Shown here: one piece after another, positions 8,689 to 16,594 of the stretch | Layout: every line of letters begins with the position of its first letter | Position numbering within the stretch: position 1 is the stretch's first letter | DNA from: an uncultured Microbacteriaceae bacterium | Lineage (GTDB): Bacteria; Actinomycetota; Actinomycetes; Actinomycetales; Microbacteriaceae | Direction of reading: 5' to 3' | Assembly (NCBI GenBank): GCA_947487835.1 | Contig: CANKXX010000001.1 | Coordinates: forward strand, 310,001 to 374,000 | DNA: 64,000 nucleotides | Notes under the pieces: generated by a model | Seen by the model: only the letters and a program-made list of their open reading frames with translations | Databases searched by the model: none | What the model was told of the DNA's origin: nothing | Translations under genes and position numbers: made by a program

Positions 8689-8712
8689 GGTCCCTGAGCC
8701 TGTCGAAGGGAC
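8689..8712 (+). repeat. Dispersed palindromic repeat, copy 1 (GTCCCT type)
   Basis: Copy of the intergenic repeat whose consensus is GGTCCCTGAGCC followed by TGTCGAAGGGAC; the ends GTCCCT and AGGGAC pair. It lies 36 bp after the def stop. Confidence 0.85.
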
Positions 8713-8742
8713 GTCGGTGGCCTGCCTTGAGCCGGCTGCTAC

Positions 8743-8766
8743 GGTCCCTGAGCTTGCCGAAGGGAC
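8743..8766 (+). repeat. Dispersed palindromic repeat, copy 2 (variant)
   Basis: Second copy in the same direction, 30 bp after copy 1, with CTTGCCG in the loop instead of CCTGTCG; the pairing ends GTCCCT/AGGGAC are intact. It lies between def and the DUF222/HNH gene. Confidence 0.8.
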
Positions 8767-8847
8767 GGTAACCACCCCCGCGAGCTTCTCCACACCTTCC
8801 ACACCGGGCGGAAAGTGAATGTCGGTGGTGCCTGGTTCACTGTCGGC

Positions 8848-10245
8848 ATGGAAACAGCGACGTTCCCACCAGACCCGAACCCACCCGACACCCCACCACC
8901 GCTCCCCGCAGCCGTGGTGGACACCTTCTCCGCGATGATCGACGCCGTCACGGCCGCCGAGCGCATCGCCCGCTTCGCCCACGCCTTGCGAGCGGAGGCC
9001 ATCGACCGTGCCCGCCTCTGGACCGAGGCGACCGACCTCTCCGTTCCCACCACGGGCGGGCCGCGCTGGTCGCCCGAAGTGGCGGGCCGCCGCGTGTTGG
9101 TGACCGAGCTCGCCTGCGCCCTCCGCATCTCCGAGCGCGCAGCAGAGAACCTCGTCGCCGAGAGCAGCGCGCTTCTCCACGACCTGCCCGCGACTCATGA
9201 GGCCCTTCGCGGTGGCCGGATCGGCTACCGGCACGCCCAGGTCCTGATCGACCACACCGCCAGACTCCCACCTGCCGGCGTGACGGCGGTGGAGGAGGCG
9301 GTGCTCCCGAAGGCCGAGCACCTCACGGTTCCCAAGCTCGACCGTGCCGCTCGCGAGTTGCGGGAGCGTCTGCACCCGGAGTCGATCGAGGAGCGGCACA
9401 CGAAGTCGGTCGCCGGCCGTCGCATCGAGACGTGCCCGGCGAGGGACGGCATGGCCTGGCTGAACGCCTTCCTTCCTGCACCGGAAGTTCTGGGCATCGA
9501 GAACCGGCTGCGGGACATCGCCGAGCAGCTGAAGGGCGAGCCTGGGGAGGAACGGACGCGGACGCAGCTCATGGCGGACGCGTTCACCGACCTCCTCCTC
9601 GACGGCACTACGACGGCCGTGCCGGATCCGCCCGCCCGGGATAGCGGCGAGGCTGCCGAGGAGAAGTCCGATCGGCGCATCGACGCACCGATCGGAGTCG
9701 GCATCCGCCCGCGGGTCCTCGTCACGGTTCCGGTGCTCACGCTCCTCGGCCGGTCCGAGGAGCCGGGCTCGCTCGAGGGGTACGGTCCGATCGATGCGGA
9801 CACGGCCCGCAGGATCGCAGCACGAGCGCCGAGCTTCACGCGCATCCTCACGCACCCCGAGACCGGAGCGGTGCTCTCCGTGGGTCGGGATCGGTACGCG
9901 GTGCCGAAGGACCTCCGCACGTGGCTGCGGGTGCGGGACGAGACCTGCCGCTTCCCGGGCTGCAACCGAAACGCCGGCCGGGCGGACGTCGACCACGTGA
10001 CCGACTGGCAGTACGGAGGCGGCACCGACTACGGGAACCTCGTGCATCTGTGCCGGTCTCACCACCGAGTGAAGCACCACACGGCCTGGTCCTCCACCTC
10101 GGCGGGGAGCGGGAGGGTGCGCTGGCTGGCGCCGAGCGGCCACGAGTACGAGACGGGACCGGCGACCCACATCCGTGTGCTCGAGGGGAAGCGCCTTCAG
10201 GTGCAGGGGTCGAGGCCACCGACGCCCGAGGAGCCGCCGTTCTAG
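8848..10245 (+). CDS. DUF222 and HNH endonuclease domain protein
   Basis: About 465 residues. The N-terminal two thirds are the DUF222 region, largely helical (LRISERAAENLVAESSALLH, IGYRHAQVLIDHTARLP); the last 100 residues carry an HNH nuclease fold with CRFPGCNRNAGR, then ADVDHVTDWQYGGGTDYGNL and LCRSHHRVKH, giving the Cys pairs and catalytic His. This combination (13E12-like) is abundant in actinobacterial genomes, often in many copies, and its role is unknown; DNA cleavage is assumed from the HNH motif. The ATG start is a choice: a GTG 33 bp upstream in frame is also open, and neither has a clear ribosome site. Flanked by repeat copies on both sides. Confidence 0.88.
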   Translation: METATFPPDPNPPDTPPPLPAAVVDTFSAMIDAVTAAERIARFAHALRAEAIDRARLWTEATDLSVPTTGGPRWSPEVAGRRVLVTELACALRISERAAENLVAESSALLHDLPATHEALRGGRIGYRHAQVLIDHTARLPPAGVTAVEEAVLPKAEHLTVPKLDRAARELRERLHPESIEERHTKSVAGRRIETCPARDGMAWLNAFLPAPEVLGIENRLRDIAEQLKGEPGEERTRTQLMADAFTDLLLDGTTTAVPDPPARDSGEAAEEKSDRRIDAPIGVGIRPRVLVTVPVLTLLGRSEEPGSLEGYGPIDADTARRIAARAPSFTRILTHPETGAVLSVGRDRYAVPKDLRTWLRVRDETCRFPGCNRNAGRADVDHVTDWQYGGGTDYGNLVHLCRSHHRVKHHTAWSSTSAGSGRVRWLAPSGHEYETGPATHIRVLEGKRLQVQGSRPPTPEEPPF

Positions 10246-10275
10246 GGAGAAGTCGCACCTCGGCGGTCACGTCAC

Positions 10276-10298
10276 GTCGCTTCGACAGGCTCAGCGAC
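10276..10298 (-). repeat. Dispersed palindromic repeat, copy 3 (GTCGCT type)
   Basis: Inverted copy reading GTCGCTTCGACAGGCTCAGC plus GAC. The stem ends are GTCGCT/AGCGAC, a compensatory change against the GTCCCT/AGGGAC copies. A partial copy (GGCTCAGCGACC) follows at about 10309. Located between the DUF222/HNH gene and azlD, which converge here. Confidence 0.8.
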
Positions 10299-10352
10299 CG
10301 TGTACTGGGGCTCAGCGACCGAGGCAACCGTCGATCGCGGCGGGTGGACCGG

Positions 10353-10658
10353 CTACACGAACGCGCGGATTGCCGCCGCCACCGCGGCCGCCGCGATCAC
10401 CACGATGATGAAGGGGACGCGGAGCGCGAAGAGCAGGGCCGCGACGAGGAGGGCCGGGACCCGCGCGTCGAGGACGGCGGTCGATGCCTGAGCGAGAGTC
10501 TGCACGGCGATGAGGGCCGACAGCAGCGCGACCGTGAGGAGGTTCGCGATGCGGGCGGGCGCCGGCTTCTCGAGCACGGCGGGCGGGACGGCGTAGCCGA
10601 TCAACTTGATGGCGGCGCAGGCGATGGATGCCAACAGCACGATGTGCCAGGCCGTCAC
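10353..10658 (-). CDS. azlD: AzlD-family branched-chain amino acid exporter subunit
   Basis: A 101-residue membrane protein with three to four hydrophobic segments and a short positively charged loop, matching AzlD, the small partner of AzlC. Together they export branched-chain amino acids and analogues such as azaleucine. It overlaps the azlC stop by four bases (ATGA), so both are made together. The segment ARIANLLTVALLSALIAVQT and the C-terminal LRVPFIIVVIAAAAVAA are typical. No regulator is adjacent. Confidence 0.87.
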   Translation of the reverse strand: MTAWHIVLLASIACAAIKLIGYAVPPAVLEKPAPARIANLLTVALLSALIAVQTLAQASTAVLDARVPALLVAALLFALRVPFIIVVIAAAAVAAAIRAFV

Positions 10659-11461
10659 TTCTCCTCCTCCATGGAGTGACCGGCACCCGTGCTCACGGAA
10701 CCGTCATCGGCGCCGGAAGGACGGGGGTCGCCAGGGTCCGAAGACGCACCGGACGGGGACGCGGATTCGGCGCGTGCGGAGGGGCGGGAGAACCAGTTGA
10801 ACGCGCCCACCAGCACCGCCACCAGGGCGGCGGCGAGCACCGGGATGCCGGACGGCACGATCGGGGTGAGCACCGTCGCGACCACGGCGGCACCGACCGC
10901 GACGGCGATCGGCTGCAGCTCGCGGAGCCGCGGCCACAGCAGGCCCAGGAACGCGGCCGCCGCGGCGGCGTCCAGGCCGTACTGCCGCACATCCCCCAGC
11001 TGGTCGCCGATGACGGCGCCGACGATCGTCATCGCGTTCCAGCCGACGAACACGGCCAGCCCGGTCACCCAGAATCCGGCGCGCTGCGCCCGCAACTCCG
11101 TCTGCGCCGTGGCGACCGCCGTGGACTCGTCGATCGTGATCCACGCGGCGCCGATCCGGCGCAGCAGGCCTCCCCCGATGATCGGCGACATGCGGATGGA
11201 GTAGAGGGCGTTTCTGGAACCGAGCAGCACGGCACTGGCGATCGCGGCGGGTCCGGCGGACAGGCCGCCCGAGGCGAGCACGCCGACGAGGGCGAACTGC
11301 GAGCCACCGGTGAACATCACTGAGCTGAGGACGATGGTCTGCCAGATGTCGAGCCCGGCCGCGACCGAGAGTGCGCCGAACGAGATGCCGTACGCACCGG
11401 TGGCGACGCCGACCGCGATGCCGGCTCGCACGGCCGTCTTCACGGCTTCGCTGCGCACCAT
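10655..11461 (-). CDS. azlC: AzlC-family branched-chain amino acid permease
   Basis: About 268 residues, large subunit of an AzlCD exporter. Conserved features are AYGISFGALSVAAGLDIWQT, then SSVMFTGGSQFALVGVL and GSRNALYSIRMSP, followed by several further membrane helices. The last 45 residues after FNWFSRPSARAES are Ser/Gly/Asp-rich and look like an unstructured cytoplasmic tail, longer than usual. The start was set at the ATG with GAGGGG seven bases upstream; an ATG two codons earlier sits too close to that site. Overlaps azlD by four bases. Confidence 0.88.
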   Translation of the reverse strand: MVRSEAVKTAVRAGIAVGVATGAYGISFGALSVAAGLDIWQTIVLSSVMFTGGSQFALVGVLASGGLSAGPAAIASAVLLGSRNALYSIRMSPIIGGGLLRRIGAAWITIDESTAVATAQTELRAQRAGFWVTGLAVFVGWNAMTIVGAVIGDQLGDVRQYGLDAAAAAAFLGLLWPRLRELQPIAVAVGAAVVATVLTPIVPSGIPVLAAALVAVLVGAFNWFSRPSARAESASPSGASSDPGDPRPSGADDGSVSTGAGHSMEEEK

Positions 11462-11809
11462 CCGCATCCCCTCACCCGTCGAAGCGTTCGTCACCGCCCG
11501 CCAGGACGGACGCCCGGTGAACGGGCCCGCCCGCACTGACCCTCGAACCTACGGCGCCGTCGTGCATGCAGCGCCAGCCGGCGCCGATCCGACGAGCGGC
11601 GGCCGGACGAGCGGCGACCGGATCGACTCTAGTTCCCGGGGCCGGACGACATGAGCGAGCGGGGCCGACTGTCCGGATCTCGTCGAAGACAGGCGCAAAC
11701 GACAGGCTCAGTCGGGGCGGAAGGGTGCCGCACCCGCCGACGGATGCGCCCAGCAAGACGATGCCCGCCGCACGCCCCGCAGATCACCGCAGTAGCGCTC
11801 CCCGCCGAC

Positions 11810-12778
11810 CTACCGCTCGACGTTCAGCAGGACGCCGGAGTTGGACCCGTCCGTGACCACGAGGTTACCCGCCGCGGCGAGCTCCTTGAGCGTGTCGAGG
11901 TAGCGCTGCTGCAGGATCTGCGGCGACAGCGAGGCGTTGAGCAGGGCGTTCGCGTCGGCCTCGGCCTGGGCGTTCACCACCTTCTGCTGCGCCTTCACCT
12001 CCTGCGCCTGCAGGTTGGCCTGCTCCTTCGTGACGTTGATCTGAGCCTCCTGGGCGGCGGCGTAGCTGGCGACGACGGACTCCGGCGGCCGGATCTCCTG
12101 CAGCGAGATGCTGTCGACCACAACGCCGTCGTCCTCCCAGCGGGCCTCGAGGGCCTGGAGCACGGCGGTCTCGACCTCGCCGCGCTTCGTCAGCAGGTCG
12201 ATCGTGGAAAAGCTGTTGGGCACCAGGCGCACGACGGAGCGCACGTCCTGCTCGATGAAAGACTTCTTGAAGTTGTCCTCGTTCAGGAACTCCCGGTAGA
12301 TGTCCGTGACCGCGTTGGGGCGGATGGAGTAGCGGAGCGCGATATCGACGTTGCTCGAGACGCCATCCCGGTCCTGCACCGTGATCTGCGGGCCGTTCGT
12401 GGACCCGCCCGAGTTGTCCGAGGACTCGCCGTTCTGGCCGGCGAAGACGACCTGCTGGTTGCGGATGTTGAAGGTGACGGTCTCGACCCAGGGGGCCTTG
12501 GTCTGCAGGCCGGTGCTGTTGTTCTGACCGACGATGTTGCCGGTGATGTCCTTGAGCACTTTCGCCTCGCCCGCGTCCTGCGTGTACAGCGACGAGGAAG
12601 CGAGGAAGATCAGGGCGATGACGGCGAAGGCCGCGCCGGTGAAGGCGGCGATCCGATTCGGCTTCCGGGACGGCGTCGGCTCCTTCGAGAGCCCGCCCGG
12701 CGTTGTGGTGAATTTCCCGAACCGGGCGACGAGGAACGCCACCACCGCGAGGACCACGAAGATCAGCCCGCCGACCAT
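11810..12778 (-). CDS. SPFH/Band 7 domain membrane protein
   Basis: A 322-residue protein with two N-terminal hydrophobic segments (about residues 2-19 and 43-62) separated by a charged linker, then a prohibitin-like SPFH domain (VLKDITGNIVGQNNSTGL to VVDSISLQEIRPPESVVASY), then a long Ala/Gln/Glu-rich coiled coil (AAQEAQINVTKEQANLQAQE). Such proteins form oligomeric membrane scaffolds linked to protease or lipid-domain functions. An N/S/G-rich insert (NGESSDNSGGSTNG) interrupts the domain. The ATG follows AGGGAGAAG. The gene stands alone, downstream of a tRNA on the same strand, and no HflC or NfeD partner is present. Confidence 0.88.
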   Translation of the reverse strand: MVGGLIFVVLAVVAFLVARFGKFTTTPGGLSKEPTPSRKPNRIAAFTGAAFAVIALIFLASSSLYTQDAGEAKVLKDITGNIVGQNNSTGLQTKAPWVETVTFNIRNQQVVFAGQNGESSDNSGGSTNGPQITVQDRDGVSSNVDIALRYSIRPNAVTDIYREFLNEDNFKKSFIEQDVRSVVRLVPNSFSTIDLLTKRGEVETAVLQALEARWEDDGVVVDSISLQEIRPPESVVASYAAAQEAQINVTKEQANLQAQEVKAQQKVVNAQAEADANALLNASLSPQILQQRYLDTLKELAAAGNLVVTDGSNSGVLLNVER

Positions 12779-12981
12779 CTGCTTCTCCCTTGTGCTATTT
12801 CCCCACGCGGGGCACTCCTCGCACTATAAGGGCGCGGGCGGAGGCGCCCGGACAGCGCGGCTGCCGGGGGCGCGGCGGACGCGAAACTGGGGCGCGAGAT
12901 CGGGCTGGGTGGCTCCGCGGGGGCGCGGAACGGGACCGCGGGAATGTCGCCGGCGAGCATCCGGATCCGCGCGTGGACAGC

Positions 12982-13014
12982 AAAAAGCCCCCAGCCGTGG
13001 AGGACTGGGGGCTT
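12982..13014 (-). terminator. Rho-independent terminator after tRNA-Asn
   Basis: On the minus strand AAGCCCCCAG pairs with CTGGGGGCTT across a 10-nt loop and is followed by TTTTTG. It begins three bases beyond the tRNA 3' end, a textbook intrinsic terminator and one of the few with a T tract in this window. Confidence 0.9.
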
Positions 13015-13016
13015 CG

Positions 13017-13089
13017 CTCCCCGAGTTGGACTCGAACCAACAACCTGCCGGTTAACAGCCGGCTGCTCTGCCAATTGAGCTATCGAGGA
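13017..13089 (-). tRNA. tRNA-Asn (GTT)
   Basis: A 73-nt cloverleaf: acceptor TCCTCGA with TCGGGGA, D arm GCTC-AATTGGCA-GAGC, anticodon stem GCCGG/CCGGC with loop CTGTTAA (anticodon GTT), variable loop AGGTT, T arm GTTGG-TTCGAGT-CCAAC, discriminator G. CCA is not encoded. A strong terminator follows directly. Confidence 0.95.
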
Positions 13090-13227
13090 TCGCTGAAACA
13101 GCTTCGCTAGTTTACCCAATTCCGCGCGCTCACCAAATCGGCGGCCCCGCTCGGCGTGCCGCCCGGAGGGAACGGGGCGGGATGCGGGCGGGATGCGACG
13201 GCCCGGCGGGGCGGGCACGCGCGGGCG

Positions 13228-14262
13228 TCAGGCCCGCAGCAGGAAGGTGGGCGAGGGCACCGGCTCGGCGAGCCCGAGCTGGGTCGGCACGCCCGTGGCC
13301 GGGTCGAGCCGGAACGTCGTGACCGTGCTGGAGAGCTGATTCGCGACGTGCAGCAGGTCGCCGTCGACGACATGGTGCCGCGGCCAGTTCCCCCCGCAGG
13401 AGGCGTCGTCGACGTGCACGAGCTCGGCTCCACTGCCGAGCACCGCGAGCGTGCTCAGCCGGTTGCTCCCCCGCAGCCCCACGTGCACGAAGCGCCCGTC
13501 GTCGGTGATCGTGATCTCGGCCGCCGTGTCGTCCTCGACCGGGTCGGGGGTGATGGGGGTCGTGAACAGGACCCGCACCTCGGTCCCCCGCTGCTCGAGC
13601 ACGAAGACCTCCCTGCTGTGCTCGGACACGAGGTAGACGAGCCCGGACGGGTGCAGCCGCAGGTGACGGGGTCCGGTGCCACCGGGGAACGCGAGCGAGT
13701 GCACGCGCGTCAGCCTCCCGGTGCCGCGGTCGGCGGTGTGCACGTGCACCCGGTCCGCCCCGAGATCCGTCGTGAGCACGATGCCGTCGCGGAGCACGAG
13801 CGACGCGTGCGCGTGCGGGCCCTCCTGGGCGGGATGCGGTCCGCTGCCCTCGCCCGGAAGCACCTGGTCGAGCGGCTGGGGCACGCCGTGCGCGTCGAGC
13901 GGGTGCAGGCGCACGGAGCCGTCGCCGTAGCACGCGACGATGGCCGCCGAGGCGTCCGGCAGGACGCTGATGTGGCACGGTCCCCCGCCCCCGGTCTGCT
14001 GCACGCCGAGCGGCGTGAGCGACGCCCCGGTGCCGGAGAGGTAGGCCTCGAGCCGCCCGCTGGCCTCACCGACCGTGTAGACTATGCGCTGGTCCCGGGG
14101 GTCCCGGGCCAGGAACGAGGGCGAGTCGGTGCGGGCGGCCACGCCCACGTACTCGAGCGTGCCGTCCTCGCGCTTGCGGAGCGCGCCGATGCCCTCGGCC
14201 TCGCCGCCCATGTCCGCGGTGTAGGAGCCGCACCAGAAGTCTGCGTGCAGGGTGTCCGTCAT
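13228..14262 (-). CDS. Lactonase family protein (seven-bladed beta-propeller, YkgB/Pgl-like)
   Basis: A 344-residue protein of the lactonase/6-phosphogluconolactonase-type beta-propeller family. It opens with FWCGSYTADMGGEAEGIGAL and has the repeating blade pattern typical of the family, for example GPCHISVLPDASAAIVACYG, GPRHLRLHPSGLVYLVSEHS and NWPRHHVVDGDLLHVANQL. These enzymes hydrolyse sugar lactones, though many members have unknown substrates. Last gene of the transport operon, 12 bp after the hydroxyacid dehydrogenase, which suggests a role in sugar-acid metabolism connected to it. A ribosome site (AAGGGG) precedes the start. The true substrate is not determined. Confidence 0.85.
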   Translation of the reverse strand: MTDTLHADFWCGSYTADMGGEAEGIGALRKREDGTLEYVGVAARTDSPSFLARDPRDQRIVYTVGEASGRLEAYLSGTGASLTPLGVQQTGGGGPCHISVLPDASAAIVACYGDGSVRLHPLDAHGVPQPLDQVLPGEGSGPHPAQEGPHAHASLVLRDGIVLTTDLGADRVHVHTADRGTGRLTRVHSLAFPGGTGPRHLRLHPSGLVYLVSEHSREVFVLEQRGTEVRVLFTTPITPDPVEDDTAAEITITDDGRFVHVGLRGSNRLSTLAVLGSGAELVHVDDASCGGNWPRHHVVDGDLLHVANQLSSTVTTFRLDPATGVPTQLGLAEPVPSPTFLLRA

Positions 14263-14274
14263 GATCGCTGCCCC

Positions 14275-15285
14275 TTAGTACCCGGCGGACGGGTCGACGA
14301 TGCCGACGAACCGGCCGGTGCCGAGGAACGCGTCGACGTTGAGCCGGATGCGCTCGGCGAGGAGCGGCGTCGTCATGTCCGGCGTGTCCGCGGTGTGCGG
14401 GGTGATGAGGCAGTTGTCCAGCGACCACAGCGCGTGGCCGTCGGGTAGCGGCTCGGGGTCGGTGACGTCGAGCGCGGCGCCCGCGATGGTGCCGTCGGAG
14501 AGCGCCGCGACCAGCGCGTCCGTGTCGATGAGGGGGCCTCGTGCGATGTTCACGATCACCGACGTCGACTTCATCGACGCGAGACGATCCGCGCCGATGA
14601 GGTGGCGCGTGCCGTCCGTGCTGGCCGCCGCGAGCACGACGACGTCGGCGTCCGGCAGCACTTCGTCCAGGCGGTCGGAGGTGACCGTGCGGTCGGCGCC
14701 AGGCAGGTTCCCAGGGCTCTTGCGCACCACGGTCACCGTCACGCGGAACGGCTCGAGCAGGCGCAGCAGCTCGATCGCGATGCCGCCCGCGCCGACCACG
14801 ACGACGTGGAGGCCGTAGAGGGACTGGCCGTCGGAGGGGCCCCAGCTGGTGGCCCGGGCCCGCACGACGAGCATCCGCAGGGCCGCGAGCGTCAGGATCA
14901 GCGCGTGCTCGGCCACCGGCTCGGCGTAGGCGCCCTTGGCGCTCGTCCAGACGAGGTCGTCGCGGTCGTAGTCGCGCAGCGTCGACGCGAATGCGTCCAC
15001 CCCGGCGAACGGCAGCTGCACCCACTGCACCTGCGGGTTGGCGGAGAGGGCGTCCGTCAGCTCACTGGCCCGCGACACGGACGTCCAGATGATGCCGTGC
15101 GTGTCCTGGCCCAGCTCGGTCAGCTCGCCCCCGGAGGACCGGACCGCGTCCACGAACTCGTCGACCGGCTCGGGCAGGATCGTGATGGGTCCGGGCGTGG
15201 GCCGCCGGTCCTCGGGGAGCGCCGGGTCGGGCGCGCCCTGCACCGCCTGATGTTGACGGGTGGCGGGCCGGCGGGTGTCTGTCAT
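14275..15285 (-). CDS. D-isomer specific 2-hydroxyacid dehydrogenase
   Basis: A 336-residue NAD(P)-dependent dehydrogenase that interconverts 2-hydroxyacids and 2-ketoacids. The dinucleotide site reads VVVVGAGGIAIELLRLLEP, an unusual version of GxGxxG. Catalytic residues are suggested by NIARGPLIDTDALVAAL (Arg), ALDVTDPEPLP (Glu) and NCLITPHTADTPD (His). The first 30 residues are Pro/Arg-rich and probably disordered. The ATG is chosen because it overlaps the upstream TfoX stop (ATGA) and has AGGAG ten bases before it. Operon neighbours are TfoX and the lactonase. Substrate unknown. Confidence 0.88.
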   Translation of the reverse strand: MTDTRRPATRQHQAVQGAPDPALPEDRRPTPGPITILPEPVDEFVDAVRSSGGELTELGQDTHGIIWTSVSRASELTDALSANPQVQWVQLPFAGVDAFASTLRDYDRDDLVWTSAKGAYAEPVAEHALILTLAALRMLVVRARATSWGPSDGQSLYGLHVVVVGAGGIAIELLRLLEPFRVTVTVVRKSPGNLPGADRTVTSDRLDEVLPDADVVVLAAASTDGTRHLIGADRLASMKSTSVIVNIARGPLIDTDALVAALSDGTIAGAALDVTDPEPLPDGHALWSLDNCLITPHTADTPDMTTPLLAERIRLNVDAFLGTGRFVGIVDPSAGY

Positions 15286-15650
15286 GTGGGTGGTCTCCTG
15301 GGATGCGGCAGTCGGTCGGGAGCGCGGGGCCGCGGCTTCTTCGGCGGAGGCACCGGGAGCGCATCCGCCGTCGCCTGCACGGCCTCGTGCAGCCACTCGC
15401 GGTCCTCGAGAAGGTCCCCGGGCACGCGGTGGTAGTCCTTGGCGCCAGGATACGGGGGCGCGAGCTCCGTGGCGCGGAACAGCTGGGGGTCGGCGTCCGA
15501 CGGTTTGAGGAAGAAGTCGTCGTCGCAGATCAGGCCGACGACCTTGCCGCCGCAGTAGACGGCGTACTCGCCGAACATCTTGCCCGTGCGGACGTCCAGC
15601 CCCGCCAGCTGGTCCTCGAGGAAGTCCGCGGTCTCCGGGCTACTCGACAT
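15282..15650 (-). CDS. TfoX/Sxy N-terminal domain protein
   Basis: A 122-residue protein with the TfoX N-terminal fold: LAGLDVRTGKMFGEYAVYCG, then KVVGLICDDDFFLKPSD and PPYPGAKDYHRVPGDLLEDR. In gamma-proteobacteria the family activates competence genes; in actinobacteria short stand-alone versions are common and their role is unclear. Only the N-terminal domain is present, followed by a basic Pro/Arg-rich tail. It overlaps both neighbours (11 bp with the ABC ATPase, 4 bp with the dehydrogenase), so it is part of the transport operon, which argues against a dedicated competence role. Confidence 0.82.
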   Translation of the reverse strand: MSSSPETADFLEDQLAGLDVRTGKMFGEYAVYCGGKVVGLICDDDFFLKPSDADPQLFRATELAPPYPGAKDYHRVPGDLLEDREWLHEAVQATADALPVPPPKKPRPRAPDRLPHPRRPPT

Positions 15651-16545
15651 GAGGCACCTGCGGGCGGCGGCGGGCGGCGGCGTCCGAGCCGGGGATGGTC
15701 TCGATCTCGCCGGTGAGGAAGCGGGAGGCGGCGAGGCCGCTGACGAACGGATGCGTCGGCTCGCTGAGCACCTTCTCGACCGGGCCGAGGCCCACGAGCA
15801 TGCCGCAGTGCAGGACGGCGATGCGCTGAGTGATCCGCGCGGCGACCTCCAGGTCGTGCGTGACCATGAGGGCGGCGAATCCGCCGCGCCGCTGCAGGTC
15901 GCCCAACAGGTCGAGGACGGCGCCGCGGCCGAACACGTCGACGCCGGAGGTCGGCTCGTCGGCCACGAGCAGCCGGGGACCGAGCACGAGCGCCCGCGCG
16001 ATAGCCACGCGCTGCCGCTGCCCGGCGCTCAGCTCGTGCGGGAACTTCTCGATGACGGTCGTCGGCAGGGCGACCGCGTCGATCAGCGTGTACACGCGCT
16101 TGCCCGCGGTGTTCTGGTCGAAGCGCCGGTCGCGGGAGAAGATCGGCTCGGCCACGTTCTCCCCCGCCGTCAACTGCGGGTCGAGCGTCTGCCCCGCGTC
16201 CTGCGGCAGGTAGCCGATCGCATAGGTGAGCCGGGTGCGCTGCCTCCTGCTGATGCGCCGCAGCCGCTGCCCCAGCACCGTCGCGTCACCGCCGGTGATG
16301 AGCGGCGAACCGGGGGTGCCGTCCCCGGCGAAGCCGGCGACGGTGCGGAGCAGGGCGGACTTGCCCGACCCGGCCTCCCCCACCAGGCCGACGATCTCGT
16401 CCGGGCCCACGTCGAAGGTCAGCCCGCGGACGGCGGCGAAGGTATCCCTCGCCGTGCGCCCCGGGTAGGTGATGCTGATGTCGCTGAGCGACACCGCGGG
16501 GGCCGACGACTCGGCTGACGCCCGGTCGGCAGGTGCGGAAACCAC
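15640..16545 (-). CDS. ABC transporter ATP-binding protein (third ATPase of the peptide operon)
   Basis: A 301-residue single ATPase of the oligopeptide/dipeptide type. Walker A is GEAGSGKSA (Ala in place of the usual Ser after GE), the signature is [15 protein letters not shown], Walker B is LLVADEPTSGVD, and the switch His is in MVTHDLEVA. The start is GTG with GGAGAA upstream. The operon already encodes two fused ATPases, so this third one is surplus to a normal transporter; it could serve another permease pair or be regulatory. It overlaps TfoX by 11 bp. Cytoplasmic, membrane-associated. Confidence 0.9.
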   Translation of the reverse strand: MVSAPADRASAESSAPAVSLSDISITYPGRTARDTFAAVRGLTFDVGPDEIVGLVGEAGSGKSALLRTVAGFAGDGTPGSPLITGGDATVLGQRLRRISRRQRTRLTYAIGYLPQDAGQTLDPQLTAGENVAEPIFSRDRRFDQNTAGKRVYTLIDAVALPTTVIEKFPHELSAGQRQRVAIARALVLGPRLLVADEPTSGVDVFGRGAVLDLLGDLQRRGGFAALMVTHDLEVAARITQRIAVLHCGMLVGLGPVEKVLSEPTHPFVSGLAASRFLTGEIETIPGSDAAARRRPQVPHVE

Positions 16546-16594
16546 GCTGTTCTCCGTCTCTTGTTTCGCTTGACGCCGTGTTCGCTGCCGTCGC

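Noticed and set aside
8848-10245. The DUF222/HNH protein as sign of a mobile intron or intein.
   Set aside because: No intron ends, intein splice residues or flanking duplications. The family is a normal resident of actinobacterial chromosomes.
13156-14448. Long plus-strand frame opposite the lactonase gene.
   Set aside because: Arg/Val/His-rich antisense shadow; the minus-strand lactonase has the family pattern.
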